Positions 21,101 through 33,590 are shown, counted from the stretch's first letter. The stretch is DNA of 64,000 nt from Phellopilus nigrolimitatus (GCA_021029095.1 JAJOHG010000074.1:1-64000), one strand, 5' to 3'. A program made the numbers and translations. The notes: generated by a model from the letters alone, not told the origin.

Positions 21101-24100
21101 ATTCTCAACAAAGTTGTGTGGAGAGAAGACAGGTAATGTACTGGGCATTTGTTGTTGTCTAGCTCCTAGTACTTCTTTACGTTTTCTGTCTAAAAGGTCT
21201 GTCCAGAAATGGTTTGTTCTTGTAGGCAGAGGAATATCTTTGAAAGCAAAATCCAGTTCAATTTCTCCATCAACAGGTTTTTCATGCCATCCAGAAGAAA
21301 TAAGGAGTTCCTCCATTTGTCTCATGAGATCTAGTCTATGCATAGTTTTATTGCTTAGGTTTTCCAGTTCATCATCGTGGGCATCCAAGTTATCGTCAAC
21401 CATCTTGGAAGCATGATTTTCCAAGTCCATCTTATCAAATGATTCATCTCCAGAAGGGAACCAACCTGCACTAGATTTCTTGGCATCTTTTTGTTTCCTT
21501 TGATAAGAGAAGTCATCCCTTGCATCGAGACATTCATATCTTATATTGAAGAACTTCATTAGCTGCAATTGTCTTGGAGTGAACTGGTGTTCATCAAAGA
21601 CATCATCCCAAGTAGAATCAACGTCTTTGACATCCAAACCATCTCTCCAGGGCTTGAAAAGAGTTAACATGGTAGCACAATAATACTCCCTGTCACTCAT
21701 GTTAGGTCTGGGAAGTATATTAACAAAGTTTGGAATAGGTGCCTTTGTTTCAGACAAAAGAGTGATGACGTGAGTACTGTATTGGGGATGATCAGGCATG
21801 AATCGGAAAGTCTCTCCAGGTAGCATAGACCGAGAACAAGTTGTTGAAGAGTTAGATTTTAAAGGGTCTGGTACTTCCTGTGGTTGATGGAAGACTTTCT
21901 CAGATTTAGCAACATCTTCACAACTACTGTCAAGCAGTTCCTCATCTGTATCACTATAGTCATCAATACCTTCTTGTTGAGGGTGAGCTTCCTTTGCATT
22001 CTTTTTATTCAGAGGTTGATAATTTTTCTGCAAATATCTTATCCAATCATAAAGACAAAGGTCATCAAATTCTGCTGGCCTGTAGATGTAGTCTGCAGTC
22101 TTGGTGTAACCTACAAGGCTTCCTTGTGATCTCATGATTAGAAGCTTCTCCTTTTGTACGTCTTCATCTACAGTCTTGGGTATTAGATCATCTTCTTCAG
22201 GCATATGAGAGGATGTTTCATGGAACTGGCGGACAAAGGCTACATATGGTTTCCAGTAAAAAGGTACAAATTTGTAGTTTGTATAATGATCAGGATGGCC
22301 TAGCAGATACATAGAAGCCATGGGACTTCCAATCTCAAGATGAGAGGTAAGCGAATTGACAATTTGTGTAAGGGTCTTCCTAGCTTTTTCTTGCTTGTCA
22401 GTCCCTCCTCCCAAATACTCCTGGTTGCGATCAAATACACCTTTAATTGTGTCAAACATTGCAGCAGTCTTTAAAGGGAACTTTGTGATATAATCTGTCA
22501 CATAAACAACAATGGCTTTGATAGCTGTACCAGACAGGAGACTTGTCACATCTGTGTTACATCTTAAGAGATAAGTCAAAACTGGCGTATAGTAGTTGAT
22601 CCAGGCTTCCTGTTTCTTCAGATTGATGGCCCCAGAAGGTAGCACTTTAGTTTCTCTCTGAATTTCCCTAGGGAAGCGAGCTTTGCAAGACTTGTGCTTA
22701 TTAGCCGTGCAACGACTTGTACAAGTATGCACATTGGATTTCAGGACAATATGGTTTACCACTTCGGGAAAGTTAGCCCACCATTTTTGATTGGCTTTGC
22801 AAGATGTACATTCACCGCATGAAGTTTCACAAGACAGAGGAATTGGATTAGGCATAGTTTCAATAGGATTTTCTTGCTCAGATTGAGGAAGAGTGGATAC
22901 CTTGGTCTTAACTTCTTCCTGAGAGGCTTGCATAAACTCACCTAAGTGAGCTCCTTCTAAATACGCAATCATGTTCTTTTGAAACTCAGAATCATCAGCC
23001 ATTAATTTATCTCTGATCTCTTCTGGAGTAAGCGAGTTCTCAATCCATAACATAAGGTGCAGGTGAAGGGTGAGCCGTCCTTGCTGCTCCACTGTGCCAT
23101 AGTAAGCATTTGTTTTACCATAAATTCCATTGTGACCAGAACCAACTCCAAGTACATGTTTTAGGAACAAGTTGACCATGAAATGAAAATATCTGGCACT
23201 CGCAACTGGATTGTTTGCAATCAATCTATATCTCTCACTATGTGTTCTGATTCTAGGCTGGAATTCAATGTCCTTGTCTGCAAAATAGAGACATATGGGA
23301 TTTTTAACATCAGGAGGGGCAAAGGTGACAAACCAAGGAGGAGCTCCCATGTGGTCTATTAGAGACCAAATTTCATTGCGCATGTGCTTTTTTGAAGTCA
23401 TTGATCCATCCACTCGTTGGGCAACATGATCCACATCTCTAATAAGCTGGTAGCATACTTTCTCTTCATGAGTATCTGGCTTTACGTGCTCCCCACTTTG
23501 AAGGCGAATGGCTAATCTCTGTAAAGTAGCAGTATCCACCTCCATAAGTCTGTCCGCAATAGATTGGAAGTTGCCTCTATCAGCCTGGATGAAACCACTG
23601 CTGGTAGCTTGTTTGATTTGTTCGTGATTGAATGCAACTAGTGCAAAATGACTATCCAATTGAAATCTCTTGTCATGGTACATAAGAAGGCGCCTCTTCC
23701 ACATTTCACTGGATATCTTTTTATTTTGTTGCAATCCTCGAAGATTGCCAACCCCTCCAAACCCATAAGGGAAGAGCCAAGGAAACATACGGGGATACAA
23801 CTGAGGATTGGCATACATTGACTCAGGTTGAGCAGATCTACCAATGGCAAGTACTTTTTTGCCTTCTTTAAGGTGATTGAGAGCAATAGCCGTTAGGGCA
23901 TTTATACTCATGTCAGAAAGCTCTTCTCCTGTAAGACCATGAACCATAAACGCGCATTCTCCAGATTCAACCCCTTCTTCATCTTCATTGTCATTTACAG
24001 CAGTTGATTCTGCATTCTTGTTGGTGCTGCCTTCGGTTTTGAGGTAAGATACTCCCACAGGGATCTGCTCATCATCATACGAGTCCATGTTTTCTTGAGA

Positions 24101-26427
24101 GATAAGAAGATCAGCATAGTCTATATGATTCAGTTTAAGCCATTGTAGAGCAGCCATGACCTTGTTTCGCCAAATTAGAAGAGGTACCTTCCTTAAATCT
24201 TCTGGGGTAGGTTGGTTTGGTCCAGTGAAAACAAAGGCAAGTACTTCATCTAACTCATCTTTAGGGGGAGGTAATATATTATATACCTTGGGAGTAGGAG
24301 TGGAGAACAGCATGGCGTTGGCTCTCATCTTATACATTCCAGAGGCCACTCTTACCACGTACCGGTTATGTCTAACTCTAGATACTATAAGTTTCTCAGC
24401 GTAACTCAGATCTATAAGTTGGGATGGAATTTCTCCAAGCCAAAACCCGTTTACCAGGGCATAGGGAGGGATTTTCAGCTTGGAAATGATCTTAATACAA
24501 GCCAAGCAGACTTTAGAGCACGTATGATCTAAGACAGGACCTTTCAAGTCTTGGATAGGATCATCTTCTGTGTTTCTTTCCTTGCGAGTCACTCCCGAGA
24601 AGTCATGATTGGCTGGGTCTAAAACTGAGAAGTCAAGGTGATTTAAATCTTCCTTGGAAGTCAAATGAGAAAGAAGCGTCAGCTGTCCACACACTGCGCA
24701 ACCTGCTTCAGATACCTTGGAGGGGTCTATATCATTGCACCAGTCGTTTATTATTGCCTCTTTCAGATTTCTGTCTGCAGGGGAGGGTGGAAAGGGAATG
24801 ACTGGGACGGGTTCTTTGCTAGGGTCTAGACTATCATTCTTCGGAAGCGTACCTTTTTTTTTGTTTTTATTTGCTTTGTAAGAGACAAATTTTACTGTTT
24901 TTCTTTTGGTTTCTTTAGGTTTGAATACCATGCCGTAATTATCTAATCCTGAACCACATTCAAAAATCAAAGTGCGTAGTACAGAAATATGAGCCCGGTT
25001 AGAGAACATTATTGCTAGTTTGGAGCATATCTTTTTGAGGGCAGGTATAGAAAGCACATTTACGATTGAATGGGGTAAATTAGGACAGACAATGGCTAGA
25101 CGGTATTCTGGAAGGGTATTCAACTGATCAAGGCAAATGTAGTTGCTAAACAAAAACTTTGCAACTTTAGAAGGGGGTGGATCAACTGGAGAGGCATGGA
25201 CTCGTAACATATCATACGTAAAAGTAGTTAGAGGTTTAGCAGATGACACCACCTGCATTCCCCCTCCCAAGGCACATTTTTTTGTTTCGAGTTTTTGGAT
25301 AATTTTTGTTTCGAGTTTTTGGATATTATGGAACGGTTCTACAGGATCTTTGTCCTTCCTAGAAAAGCACCAGAACTTTTCCGGGACGTCTCCCTGGCTA
25401 TGGGCCAGTTCAACAGTGTCGTCTCCCCGGCTATGGGCCGGTTCAACAAGATTGTCTCCCTGGCTATGGGCCAGGTCAACAGGAACTCTGTCCTTCCCGG
25501 AAAAGCACCAGATCTTTTCCAGGATATTGTCGCCCAAACTATGGGCTAGTTTATCAGGATCTCCGTCCTTCCCAGAAAAGCACCTGAACGTTTCCGGGAT
25601 GTCTCCCTGGCTGTGGGCCAGTTCGACTGTGTCGTCTCCCTGGCTGCGGGCCAGTTCGACTGTGTCGTCTCCCTGGCTGTGGGCCAGTTTGACAGGAACT
25701 CTGTCCTTCCCGGAAAAGCACCAGATCTTTTCCGGGTTGTTGCCTGCTGTCACAGGAGGCACGAGCAGATGAGAACCTGTAATAAAAAATGTCAGACCTT
25801 GTAAAAATAATGAATAAAAATGTCGGAGGAGCTAAAGTCGCATCTGTACTACAGACACAACTTTGACTTCCCCCCACTTAGACGTACCCTTGTTGTTCAG
25901 ATTCTCTCCAGTTTCCAGATTAGTGCCTGCTGTCATAGGAGGCATGAACAGGCAAGAATCTGCAATAAAATATGTCAGACCTTGTAAAGACAATGAAAAA
26001 GAAAAAGTTGGAGGAGCTCAAGTTGCATCCGTACTACAGATGCGACTTGGACTTCCCCTCACTTAGACTTACCCTTGTAGTTCAGGTTCTCTTGAGTCTC
26101 TGGGATAGTGCCTGCTGTCATAATGGGCATGAACAGGCAAGAAACTGTGATAAAATACGTTAGACTTTGTAAAGATGATGAATATCAAAAAAACGTGGGA
26201 GGAGCTCAAGTCGAATCCATACTACAGACTCGACTTTGACTTCTCCCCACATTAGACTTACCCTTGTAGTTCAGATTCTCTTGAGGGAGGTGAGATTGTA
26301 CTTGAGAGGAAGACGTGGTGGCTTGCGAGGGACTGGCAGGGGTACCAGCAGGGGTACGGGGTTTGCATTGGTACTGTATAGTATATCCATATAAAGAAAT
26401 GGTATTTCCATCACGTGGTCTACTCAT
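18179..26427 (-). CDS. Helitron-type Rep-helicase with C-terminal USP-like protease, 4 exons
   Basis: Model on the minus strand: ATG at 26427; exons 26427-26262, 26144-26073, 25959-25888 and 25776-18179; all introns GT..AG in phase 1; 2,635 aa. N-terminal part: repeated HSQGD-rich peptides (about 110-230). Rep domain: HUH motif LHLHLMLW (His 1008/1010) and YVTDYITK (Tyr 1195/1199), the two-tyrosine motif of rolling-circle Helitrons. Pif1-like SF1 helicase: GMGGTGKS (Lys 1731), DEVS Walker B (about 1805), DFAQLEP. C-terminus: a cysteine-protease-like domain with NFSCAYDSLLPIL (Cys 2361), SDHYTC (His 2576) and WYNDG, arranged like ubiquitin-specific proteases. Rep nicks and joins DNA while the helicase unwinds it. 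The large exon is free of stops, so the gene may be functional. Only the first exon has a usable ATG start. Confidence 0.85.
25370..25762 (-). repeat. In-frame tandem peptide repeats at the Rep-helicase N-terminus
   Basis: The translated DNA repeats EKIWCFSGKDRVPVKLAHSQ-type units, each followed by one or more 11-residue DDTVELAHSQG-like units. Copies are alternately expanded. Repeat lengths are multiples of three, so the frame is kept. No function is known to me. Confidence 0.8.
25741..26290 (-). repeat. Tandem 183-185-bp exon-intron units
   Basis: The motif TGCCTGCTGT recurs at 25741, 25924 and 26109. Each unit contains one short exon (72 nt in the two internal copies), a donor, and an intron with a palindrome centred on GTA-C-TAC. 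Because the exon starts and ends in phase 1, unit number can change without breaking the frame. Confidence 0.85.
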
Positions 26428-26619
26428 TCAGTCTGCAGGAAGTCGTCGAAAATATATAATTTGGGACTTACATATGGCTCATTCAAAAATTCAATATAAC
26501 ACACAATACATTATGCACAAGTAACATAAATGGGCACCAGAGCATATTTCATTTGATTTCAATCATTCACATAATGGTCTAATGGACATGGGACACAACA
26601 AAGACGGGGATGTTGGGAT

Positions 26620-27330
26620 TCAGATCACCCAAGAATTGAGGCAGAACACTTCGCCACCGCTGATGTTGTCCAGGGACAGTGCGAGCCGTGCGAGGTACAG
26701 GTCCTCGTCATCCTCCAGGACCTCCCACAGCACTGCATCAGGGAGCAGTACTCTGGGCCGTTTCGGTGATGCGAGTGCCTTCTCCTTCTCCAGCACACAG
26801 GGCAGCGGTCTTGACCGTTCCCACACGAGAACGTCAGACGCTGCATGCCGAAGTCCTGGAAGAGACCCAGCGAGAGCGAGACGACCATGGCAATGCTCAG
26901 CAGCACAAGCACCTTGTCCTTCAGCGCGAGCCACATGAGCAGCAGCAGGCTCTTTGCTCGCGCACTCGGGGAGCACGTTCTGCCCGTACATGCGCTAATG
27001 GTCTGCGTGCGTCGCGTGCGCCCCGACTCCGCATCGGAGAACGCGGGGGGCGCACCGTCGCCGCTTCCCTTTCGGCCCTTCACACCGCCGGGCTCCGCCT
27101 TCTTCGAGGATTGTAAACGGGACAGCCCGCAGCGCGCGTCTGTGCCAAGGCCATGGAGCAGCCTGTCAACGCTGCCGAGCGCCTCGAGCGTGTGCAGGCT
27201 CTTCGGGTCGACAAGCTGCGCGAGCGCGCTGAGCTGCGCAGGGAACGGGCCCATATCCGCATCCGCGCCCGCCTCGCAAATTCCCGCTCCTCCCGCTCCT
27301 CCCGCTCCTTCTGCGTCTGTGTCGGATTTC
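26620..27330 (-). pseudogene. P-type Ca2+-ATPase (PMC1-like) N-terminal fragment
   Basis: Minus-strand pieces read FPAQLSALAQLVDPKSLHTL then EALGSVDRLLHGLGTDARCGLS (about 27140-27260), YGQNVLPE (about 26990) and SLLLLMWLALKDKVLVLLSI with VSLSLGLFQDFG (about 26850-26960). This is the N-terminal cytosolic part and first transmembrane hairpin of plasma-membrane or vacuolar Ca2+ pumps. The YGQNVLPE and LLLLMW blocks are in different frames, so the copy is frameshifted. The catalytic phosphorylation domain is absent. It lies in the cargo of the 18-kb element. Confidence 0.7.
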
Positions 27331-28102
27331 CTTTTCTGGCCTTCTCCGTGCTTTCCCGAAGAAGATGCATCTGCGTCGCCGTAGCTGCCCCCCCCCCGTC
27401 GGGAGAAGACGGCGCGGCGATGGTGATGCTCGTGCGCCACGAATGGCTCTGGTAGCCGTCGATACTCGGGCCATAGCCCTGCTCCACAGACAGACGGGCA
27501 GAGTCAGGATTGCCGATCGTTGGAGGGCTTGCAGCCGTCGGAGCCGGCGAGTGTTGATGCAAAGGAGCTCTTGTGCATGTGCCCGTGGTTCGGCGAGTTG
27601 GGGTGGAGGAGTATGAGGCTCGAGAGCTCCATCTGCGCGTCGGGCCGGTCATTTCGCAGCGCGAATGGAGCGGGTGGAGAGCGTCAAGACGCGAGGGCGA
27701 CGGAGACAGCAAGCGGGAGAGGGAGAAAGAGACGGAGCCAGAGTCGGAGCCGGACCGGAGCGCGCGCGAGTGGATGGCACGTCGAGCAGGATTGACCCGG
27801 GTCTACCCGAGCACTGCACATTATGACGTACCACTCGGAAAGACGAGAACAGAGAAAGCGAGTGGTACGTCATAGGAATGGCGGAAACGAGCCAGTAGAC
27901 GACGCCGGCCTGCTAGCACCGTCCGCTTGCGCGGACGCAGGCGACAGTGGATGTTCGAGGAGCTCGAACGCGTCCGACGTTGGCGAGGCCCAAGTTTTCT
28001 TTGGCAACTTTGATCTTGACCCACACTTCGTGCTTCGGCACCGTTGGCGATGATTGGTCGTCCGTCATGGATGAGGGTGTCGGCACTTGGTCCTGCTATA
28101 TG

Positions 28103-29790
28103 TTAAACGCGCGGAGCGCGCCGCGGCGCCGCCTCGCTTTTTCGCGCTCGCCTTGGCCCGCTCGACTTGAGGTTGATGTGGAATTCCGCGTCGGTATTGT
28201 ACTCCACAGGTCGTGGCCGACGATGGCGATGGCAGAATTTGCCTTGCATGAAGTGTCAGTTTTGCAAAATACAGAAGGACAGAGTCGCTCTCACCGCATG
28301 CACCGCACTGAGATTTGTCTCCAAGCGGACACTTTAGACGTCCGACAGCGATACTGTCAGGACAGCCGCAATTCGAGCAATGGCAGATGCCATCGATCAT
28401 GTTCGCCCGCTGTCCATCTGCATACTCGCGCTCCTTCGCCTCCTTGAGTTCTCTTCGTCTTCGTGCCGAGACTATCCTTGAGGCCTTCGAGTCCGGCACC
28501 GAGGCGTAAGTTGAAGAAACAGGCAGCGGCAAATCGCCTTCCAGCGGCGGCTCGAACGTCGACGAGTTCGCCATCGTCGATGGCGTCGCCGCGTGACATT
28601 TGCACGCGCCTCCAGTTTCGACTGTGTGTACTTCGGCGCTTTGAACGAGCCCTTCGCCTTCGGGATCTTCGATAACGGGACCGCAAGTGCTCGAGATCGT
28701 CGGAATGATAGCCGTCCCGTTCTCGGATGCCACCATATTCGCAATCGTGACCGACGCCGCCGCGGCTGCCGCCCTGCGTGATGTCGGCATAGCTGCCGCC
28801 GCCGCGAGCGCGATAGTCGACGGGTCGACCTCGGGGAACCCGATCGCCGGCGTGCGGTGCGTCTTGAGCGGCGAGCGGTCCGGCAGGGCGAGGCCGCGCC
28901 GCCCACGTGTGATGCGCTTCCCCCGCTTGTTCGCCTCCTTTTCGCGCTCCTTGTCGAGCCGGTCGAGCTCGCCGTCGCTGAGATAGTTGATGATCGGCTG
29001 GCACGTGTCTGGCGCGCACTGGACCGCTGATCCATCGGAGAGGTGCCCGACGAGGAAAAGAGACTTTTGGTAGTTACCGACTTGTTCTCGTATTTACTGT
29101 GGGCGGATCTATGGAAATAATAAGAGAATTGCGTGCAAAAAGAATTAAAATACGACACTTGCTTGAACTACCCAGCGAGTCCAGGATCGCTACTGTAGTT
29201 CTCTGGGAATTGCTCCAGCGTGGGCTCCGCATTTTCAATGTCCTAGCTTCATTTCACCCGCGAGGATATCGAGCTGCAAAAGCCGACCATTATTAAATCA
29301 CCCGTGTCTCCACGTCGTAGCTAACGAAATCAGAGCATACCTTGATGATGATTAGCATCACCTCGTACATCTCCTCAATCATCCACAAACGCGTCCTCGT
29401 CGGGCGACGCCCGCGTGTCCTTCGCCGCATCCTCCGCCGACGCGAACTTCGCTTCTTCGCGCGGCCCTGCGGCTCCGGCACGCTCTGCAACAGCGCGCGC
29501 GTGCGGACGTAGCGCCCTTATTGCGCAGATGCTTCCGCCAGGACGCCCACCACTCCGCGTCGGTGTCCTGCGCACAAATTGCAGCGTGCTTTCTGTAGGC
29601 GCAATGGACACGTCGCCAGGTGTTTCCGTATCAACTTGGTGATGGTTGCATGGTAGATCGAGGAGAGGCCATAGTCGTCTATGACCGACTGCACGAAGCC
29701 TTTGGGCGTTACGATCGGGTCTGTCAGCAACAGTGACAAGCGAGTTCAGCAAAAGAAGAGATTACAAACGAGACTGCTATCTTTTTGCAC
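28103..29790 (-). pseudogene. SNF5/SMARCB1-like chromatin-remodelling subunit, partial
   Basis: Minus strand. DPIVTPKGFVQSVIDDYGLS followed by SIYHATITKLIRKHL (about 29620-29740) resembles the SNF5 repeat. Then come TSRRAAAAAASVTIANMVAS (about 28730-28790), HCSNCGCPDSIAVGRLKCPL with GDKSQCGACG, and after a 52-bp intron (28294-28243) KFCHRHRRPRPVEYN, the C-terminal GATA-like finger of fungal Snf5. Stop at 28103-28105. Two Trp positions expected in this finger are Cys here, and several joins require frame changes, so I treat it as a decayed captured copy. SNF5 is a core SWI/SNF subunit. Confidence 0.65.
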
Positions 29791-30043
29791 CATTCAAGTT
29801 CCACACAAACGTATCGCGGTATTTATGACGCTCGACGTCGAACTCGAGGCGTATCAGGACGAGCTGCTACGCACGGTTCGCCTCGCCCGGCTTCAGTTTC
29901 CCAAACACCTTCAGGCCCTCGCATCGCCGCACCTTCTCTCTGCCGCCCTCGCGCAAGCCCGGGATGTGCAGGTACACAAGGTCAGACTTCTCTTTCCAAC
30001 GGCGCGCGGCGACCGCAGTCTCGGCCTGCGCGTCGTGCTCCCA

Positions 30044-31033
30044 TCAGCGCACACGCATGCTCGTAGGCTCCGCCTTCGCGCACCCGGCCATCCCGTGGCA
30101 GCGCGCCTCGTACGCGCGGTCCGCCGTCTTTACGCCTGAACTTCCGGGATGCGCGCGCGCCTGCGGGTCAGAGACGGGTTGAGCTGCACGTTCGCAGGAA
30201 GCGGCGGCAGGCAGGTGGCGGACGCCGCGCCGCTGCCACTGGGCGCGATTCACGGGGGTGGAGGGTGTAAGACCGCTGCTCGAGGACGACCCGCTCGTCG
30301 TGGGCTGAGACCGGCTGCGACGGCGCGCCGATGCGGGCAGCGCGTATAGCATTGCTGTCTTCGCGGGCGTGTTCGGCGCGCTCGCCGAACCAGCTGAGGG
30401 AGCGTTACCAATAGCGTCTGCTTCAGCACCAGCGTCGCGCGCGCGGCTAGGGGGTGGCCGCGGCCACAGCTGCGAAGTTCGGCGAAGTCGGCGACGGTAC
30501 GGTGTGCGTGTCGTACGACAGCCCGGAGTAATGATGTTGGGGTCCTGAAGCGCGGCGTTTGGGTAGTAGTCGACGCCAGGCGCGCGGTGGTGCTGCCGCG
30601 ACGAAACGTACTCGCGCTCCTTAGCGTCCCTCGCAAGCTTTCGCGCGTCTACCCTGATATGCTCGAGAGATGCGCGCGATGCTCGGGTGGCGTGAGACGC
30701 TATGAGCATATGCGGTGCTATCGTATTTCGCATCAAACCTGCTGTCGTACTTGATCCCGTTCGTACCGGGCGGCGCGGGAACGAAACAACGGTCTCGTGG
30801 TCACGGAGATAGATCAATGGCACGTGCGTCTGCCCACCGCCCGGAGGCGGGGGACGCGCAGCGTGTGCGGTCCAGGCGGCTGGGTGGGGGTCGTACGTCC
30901 GAGAAGACGTGTGTGGGAGCGGTGCAGCGGGGAGCGCGGTTGGGTGCGCGGAAAGAGGATGGGACGCGTGGATGTGAGAGTACGGCGGGCTGGCGGCATG
31001 TGCGCACGGGGAGAGCGAAGGCTGTAGATTCAC
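30044..31033 (-). pseudogene. Coding-like block, possibly the N-terminal part of the SNF5-like copy
   Basis: The minus strand is open with VSFPRRPVRTGSS, a basic helical stretch (RVDARKLARDAKEREYVSSR) and APGVDYYPNAALQDPN, all flanked by Ala/Pro/Ser-rich sequence. The FP.R.RTG pattern occurs near the N-terminus of some Snf5 proteins, which, with position and strand, suggests the same gene. I cannot confirm this. Confidence 0.3.
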
Positions 31034-32380
31034 AAGTAGTCAGTATATCGTTCCAAGAATTCAACGAAGGAAAAAGGCAACATACGGAATCAGCCTCCAT
31101 GTCCCACCCGCCGACCCTGCGCCTCTTCTCATCAAAGTCCTTTTCGCACTCGCCGTTAAGCAGATCCTCCGGCCCGCCGCCGCTCCTGCTCCTGTGGCTG
31201 CGCTTCGCGGGCACGACGCCCGCAGCCGACATTGAGAGCCCCGTGGAGGACGGCGGCGGAGGGAGCGGAAGCGTGTGGAAAGACGCGCTCTGTTGGAAGC
31301 TTTGCCTCAGGTGGCCCGATCCTTGCCCGTGTCCGTGTCCGGGAGCCGTGTAGAGTGCAGAGGACGCGCCCGCGGCGTGAGGTGCCGGCAGAGTGCGGGA
31401 GTATCTCAGGGAAGTGGATGACGCAGGTGGCGCGGGATGTGCACCTGGTCCCGTGAGCATGCTACTTCAGGAGGACGGGGCGCCGATGGCGTGCGGCAGG
31501 GGAAGGGAAGGTAAGCTGAGTGTCGTCTCTTTGTTCGTGCCGAAAATGTGGGCTCTCAGAAGAGGCGGCGGTCGGGTAACCGGGGTACGCCACGGCCGTC
31601 GAGAGGAGCCGCGCAAAAGCGGTGCGCGCGTCAGCGGAGCGGAGGGAGCACGCGTGCTCGTACCGTTCGACCTCGGTGAACTGCGCGCAGAGAGACTGCA
31701 GGGACGCAGCGAGGTAGGCATGAGCACTGTATGGCATACATTCAGCAAGTGAAAAGAAAATCGAAGAAAATCTGCTGCTTACTGCTCAGCGCGCTCCGCG
31801 CGTGCCTCAGCGTCGAGGACGGCCTTCACGGCGCTCTCGGGCACTTAAGACACCGCTTTCACGTCTTTCTCCCTTTCCCTCTCTCCGTTGGTCTTCTTTC
31901 CGTCCACATCTGGGCCGAGGAAGCGCTTGAAGGCAGGCCCTGGTCCGACGCCAGAAGGTGCTCGGCGCAAGTGGCGCGGCCCTGCGCGACGGTAAGCTCG
32001 CAACAGAGTGCGACCGCATCTGCAAGCGCGGAGTAAAGAAGCAGCGCTAGTTGGAGGGAGCCTGGGCAGCGGTAAGTTGGGCGGCATGGTTGAGGAGCGG
32101 GGACGAAGTTGAGCTTGATTGCAAGGGCTTGGGAGAGGCGGAGGAGCCGGGGCTACCCGCGATTGCGGACGCTGTTGAGGTGGGTAAAGCCGTGTGCGAA
32201 AACGTCGGAGGCGGGGACGCTAGAGACGGCATGGCGCTGCATCTGCAGTTGCTGTTGTTGATATGCGGCAAGCGCGATCGCCTTGCGTTCCTGCATGGCC
32301 CGATTTACTGCATCTGGCTTAAACTACTCGTGTCTGTAGTACAGACACGAGCTTCCAAGCCAGCCTTTTTCTTCTTCTTT
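31000..32380 (-). pseudogene. Unrecognised gene, copy 2 of the 2-kb direct duplication
   Basis: Diverged homologue of 7235-8620, in the same orientation: AYLAASLQSLCAQFTEVERY near 31690, GGGPEDLLNGECEKDFDEKR near 31150, the 22-bp repeats (three units) and the CTCGTGTCTGTA palindrome near 32329 are all kept. The frames break at different places from copy 1. It lies inside the 18-kb element and is followed by repeat R, as copy 1 is. Confidence 0.45.
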
Positions 32381-32626
32381 CCGGTTGAGGGTGTGCGGTC
32401 GGGCGGCGAACATAAGGGAGGGTGGCGGCGAGGACGAGAGAGGGTGGCGGCGAGGACGAGGGAGGGTAGCGGCGAGGACGAGAGCGGCAGCGGGGACGAG
32501 GGAAGAGGGCGGCGGTGTGAACGACGAGGACGAGGGTGGTGGCAGCAGCGGCGGCGACGACGATGACATGGTGGTGAAGACGGAGAAAGGACTTAGGCGA
32601 TTTCGAAGTCCGAGGCTCAAATTTGC

Positions 32627-33000
32627 TGTCACCTGAGCAGAGCCCAGCCGGTCCGCTTTTACATATCACTCAGTCACATATATGCAAAAAAAAATTACAT
32701 GGATATATAGCTTAGACATGGGTATTCATAATAAAAAATAAATCAAGCTTTTAATTGCAAAGGGGAAAAAAAGAAATGTTAGATACGGACCGGAAGGCTC
32801 ACGAGGAAAAGTGTGACGCGTGGCGATGTCGAGTGGCTGTGACCCCTCCCCATTCTAAGGCATACGTTCCCACACTCTTTATACACTTTTCGACTACTTT
32901 GTACACTTTTTTGTAATTGTGACCGTGACAAACCTGCACAGCCACTGCAGTGAAAACGAGGAAGTAGAAAGGACGATACCTTCCTTACGTCAGGAATCGT
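32627..33000. repeat. Repeat R, copy C
   Basis: Same repeat as 8885-9232, including the CACTC...ATACACTTTT...GTACACTTTT pair, ending CTTACGTCAGGAATCGTAA as in copy B. It separates duplicated-gene copy 2 from the right arm. Confidence 0.75.
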
Positions 33001-33053
33001 AATATCATGTTTTGTATAGAATTCAAGTCTATGCATTTGCATTAATGACACCC

Positions 33054-33590
33054 CAGCTTTGAGTTTCATATGACACTGGATTCTGCACTCTCAGTCCTTC
33101 ATGATCTGACAAGACCACTAACTGAAACAAAAATCACATATGTATTTGCCTACCACGGGGTCAATCAGTAAACTGATCCCAAATATCTGAATGAATATTA
33201 AATTTCATACTGTGTCACTACAGGAGAGTTTAGCACTGCTAGTGCAGGTTGTCAACTTAAAATGCATGCTTCATTAACTTTATGACAATGCCACATAGAG
33301 CTTGCAGAGTGTACAGTAGCCTTGCCATATGTGAAAGAGTATCAGATTAGAGCACCAAAGTATACAAAAAAGTGTTTGAAAAAAGTGTACAAAAAGTGTA
33401 CAAAAAGTAATGGTAAAAGTGTACAAAAAAGTGTACAAGTGTAGCAAATAAAAGTGTACAAAGTGTACAAAAAGTAAGTAGAGTGTACAAGTCAAAGGTA
33501 GAAAGTAACAAAAGTGTACAGCATGGAATTAACAAAGTGTACAGGGTAGAAAGTGTACAGAGTAGGTAAGTATGAAAAGTAGTAAGCAAT

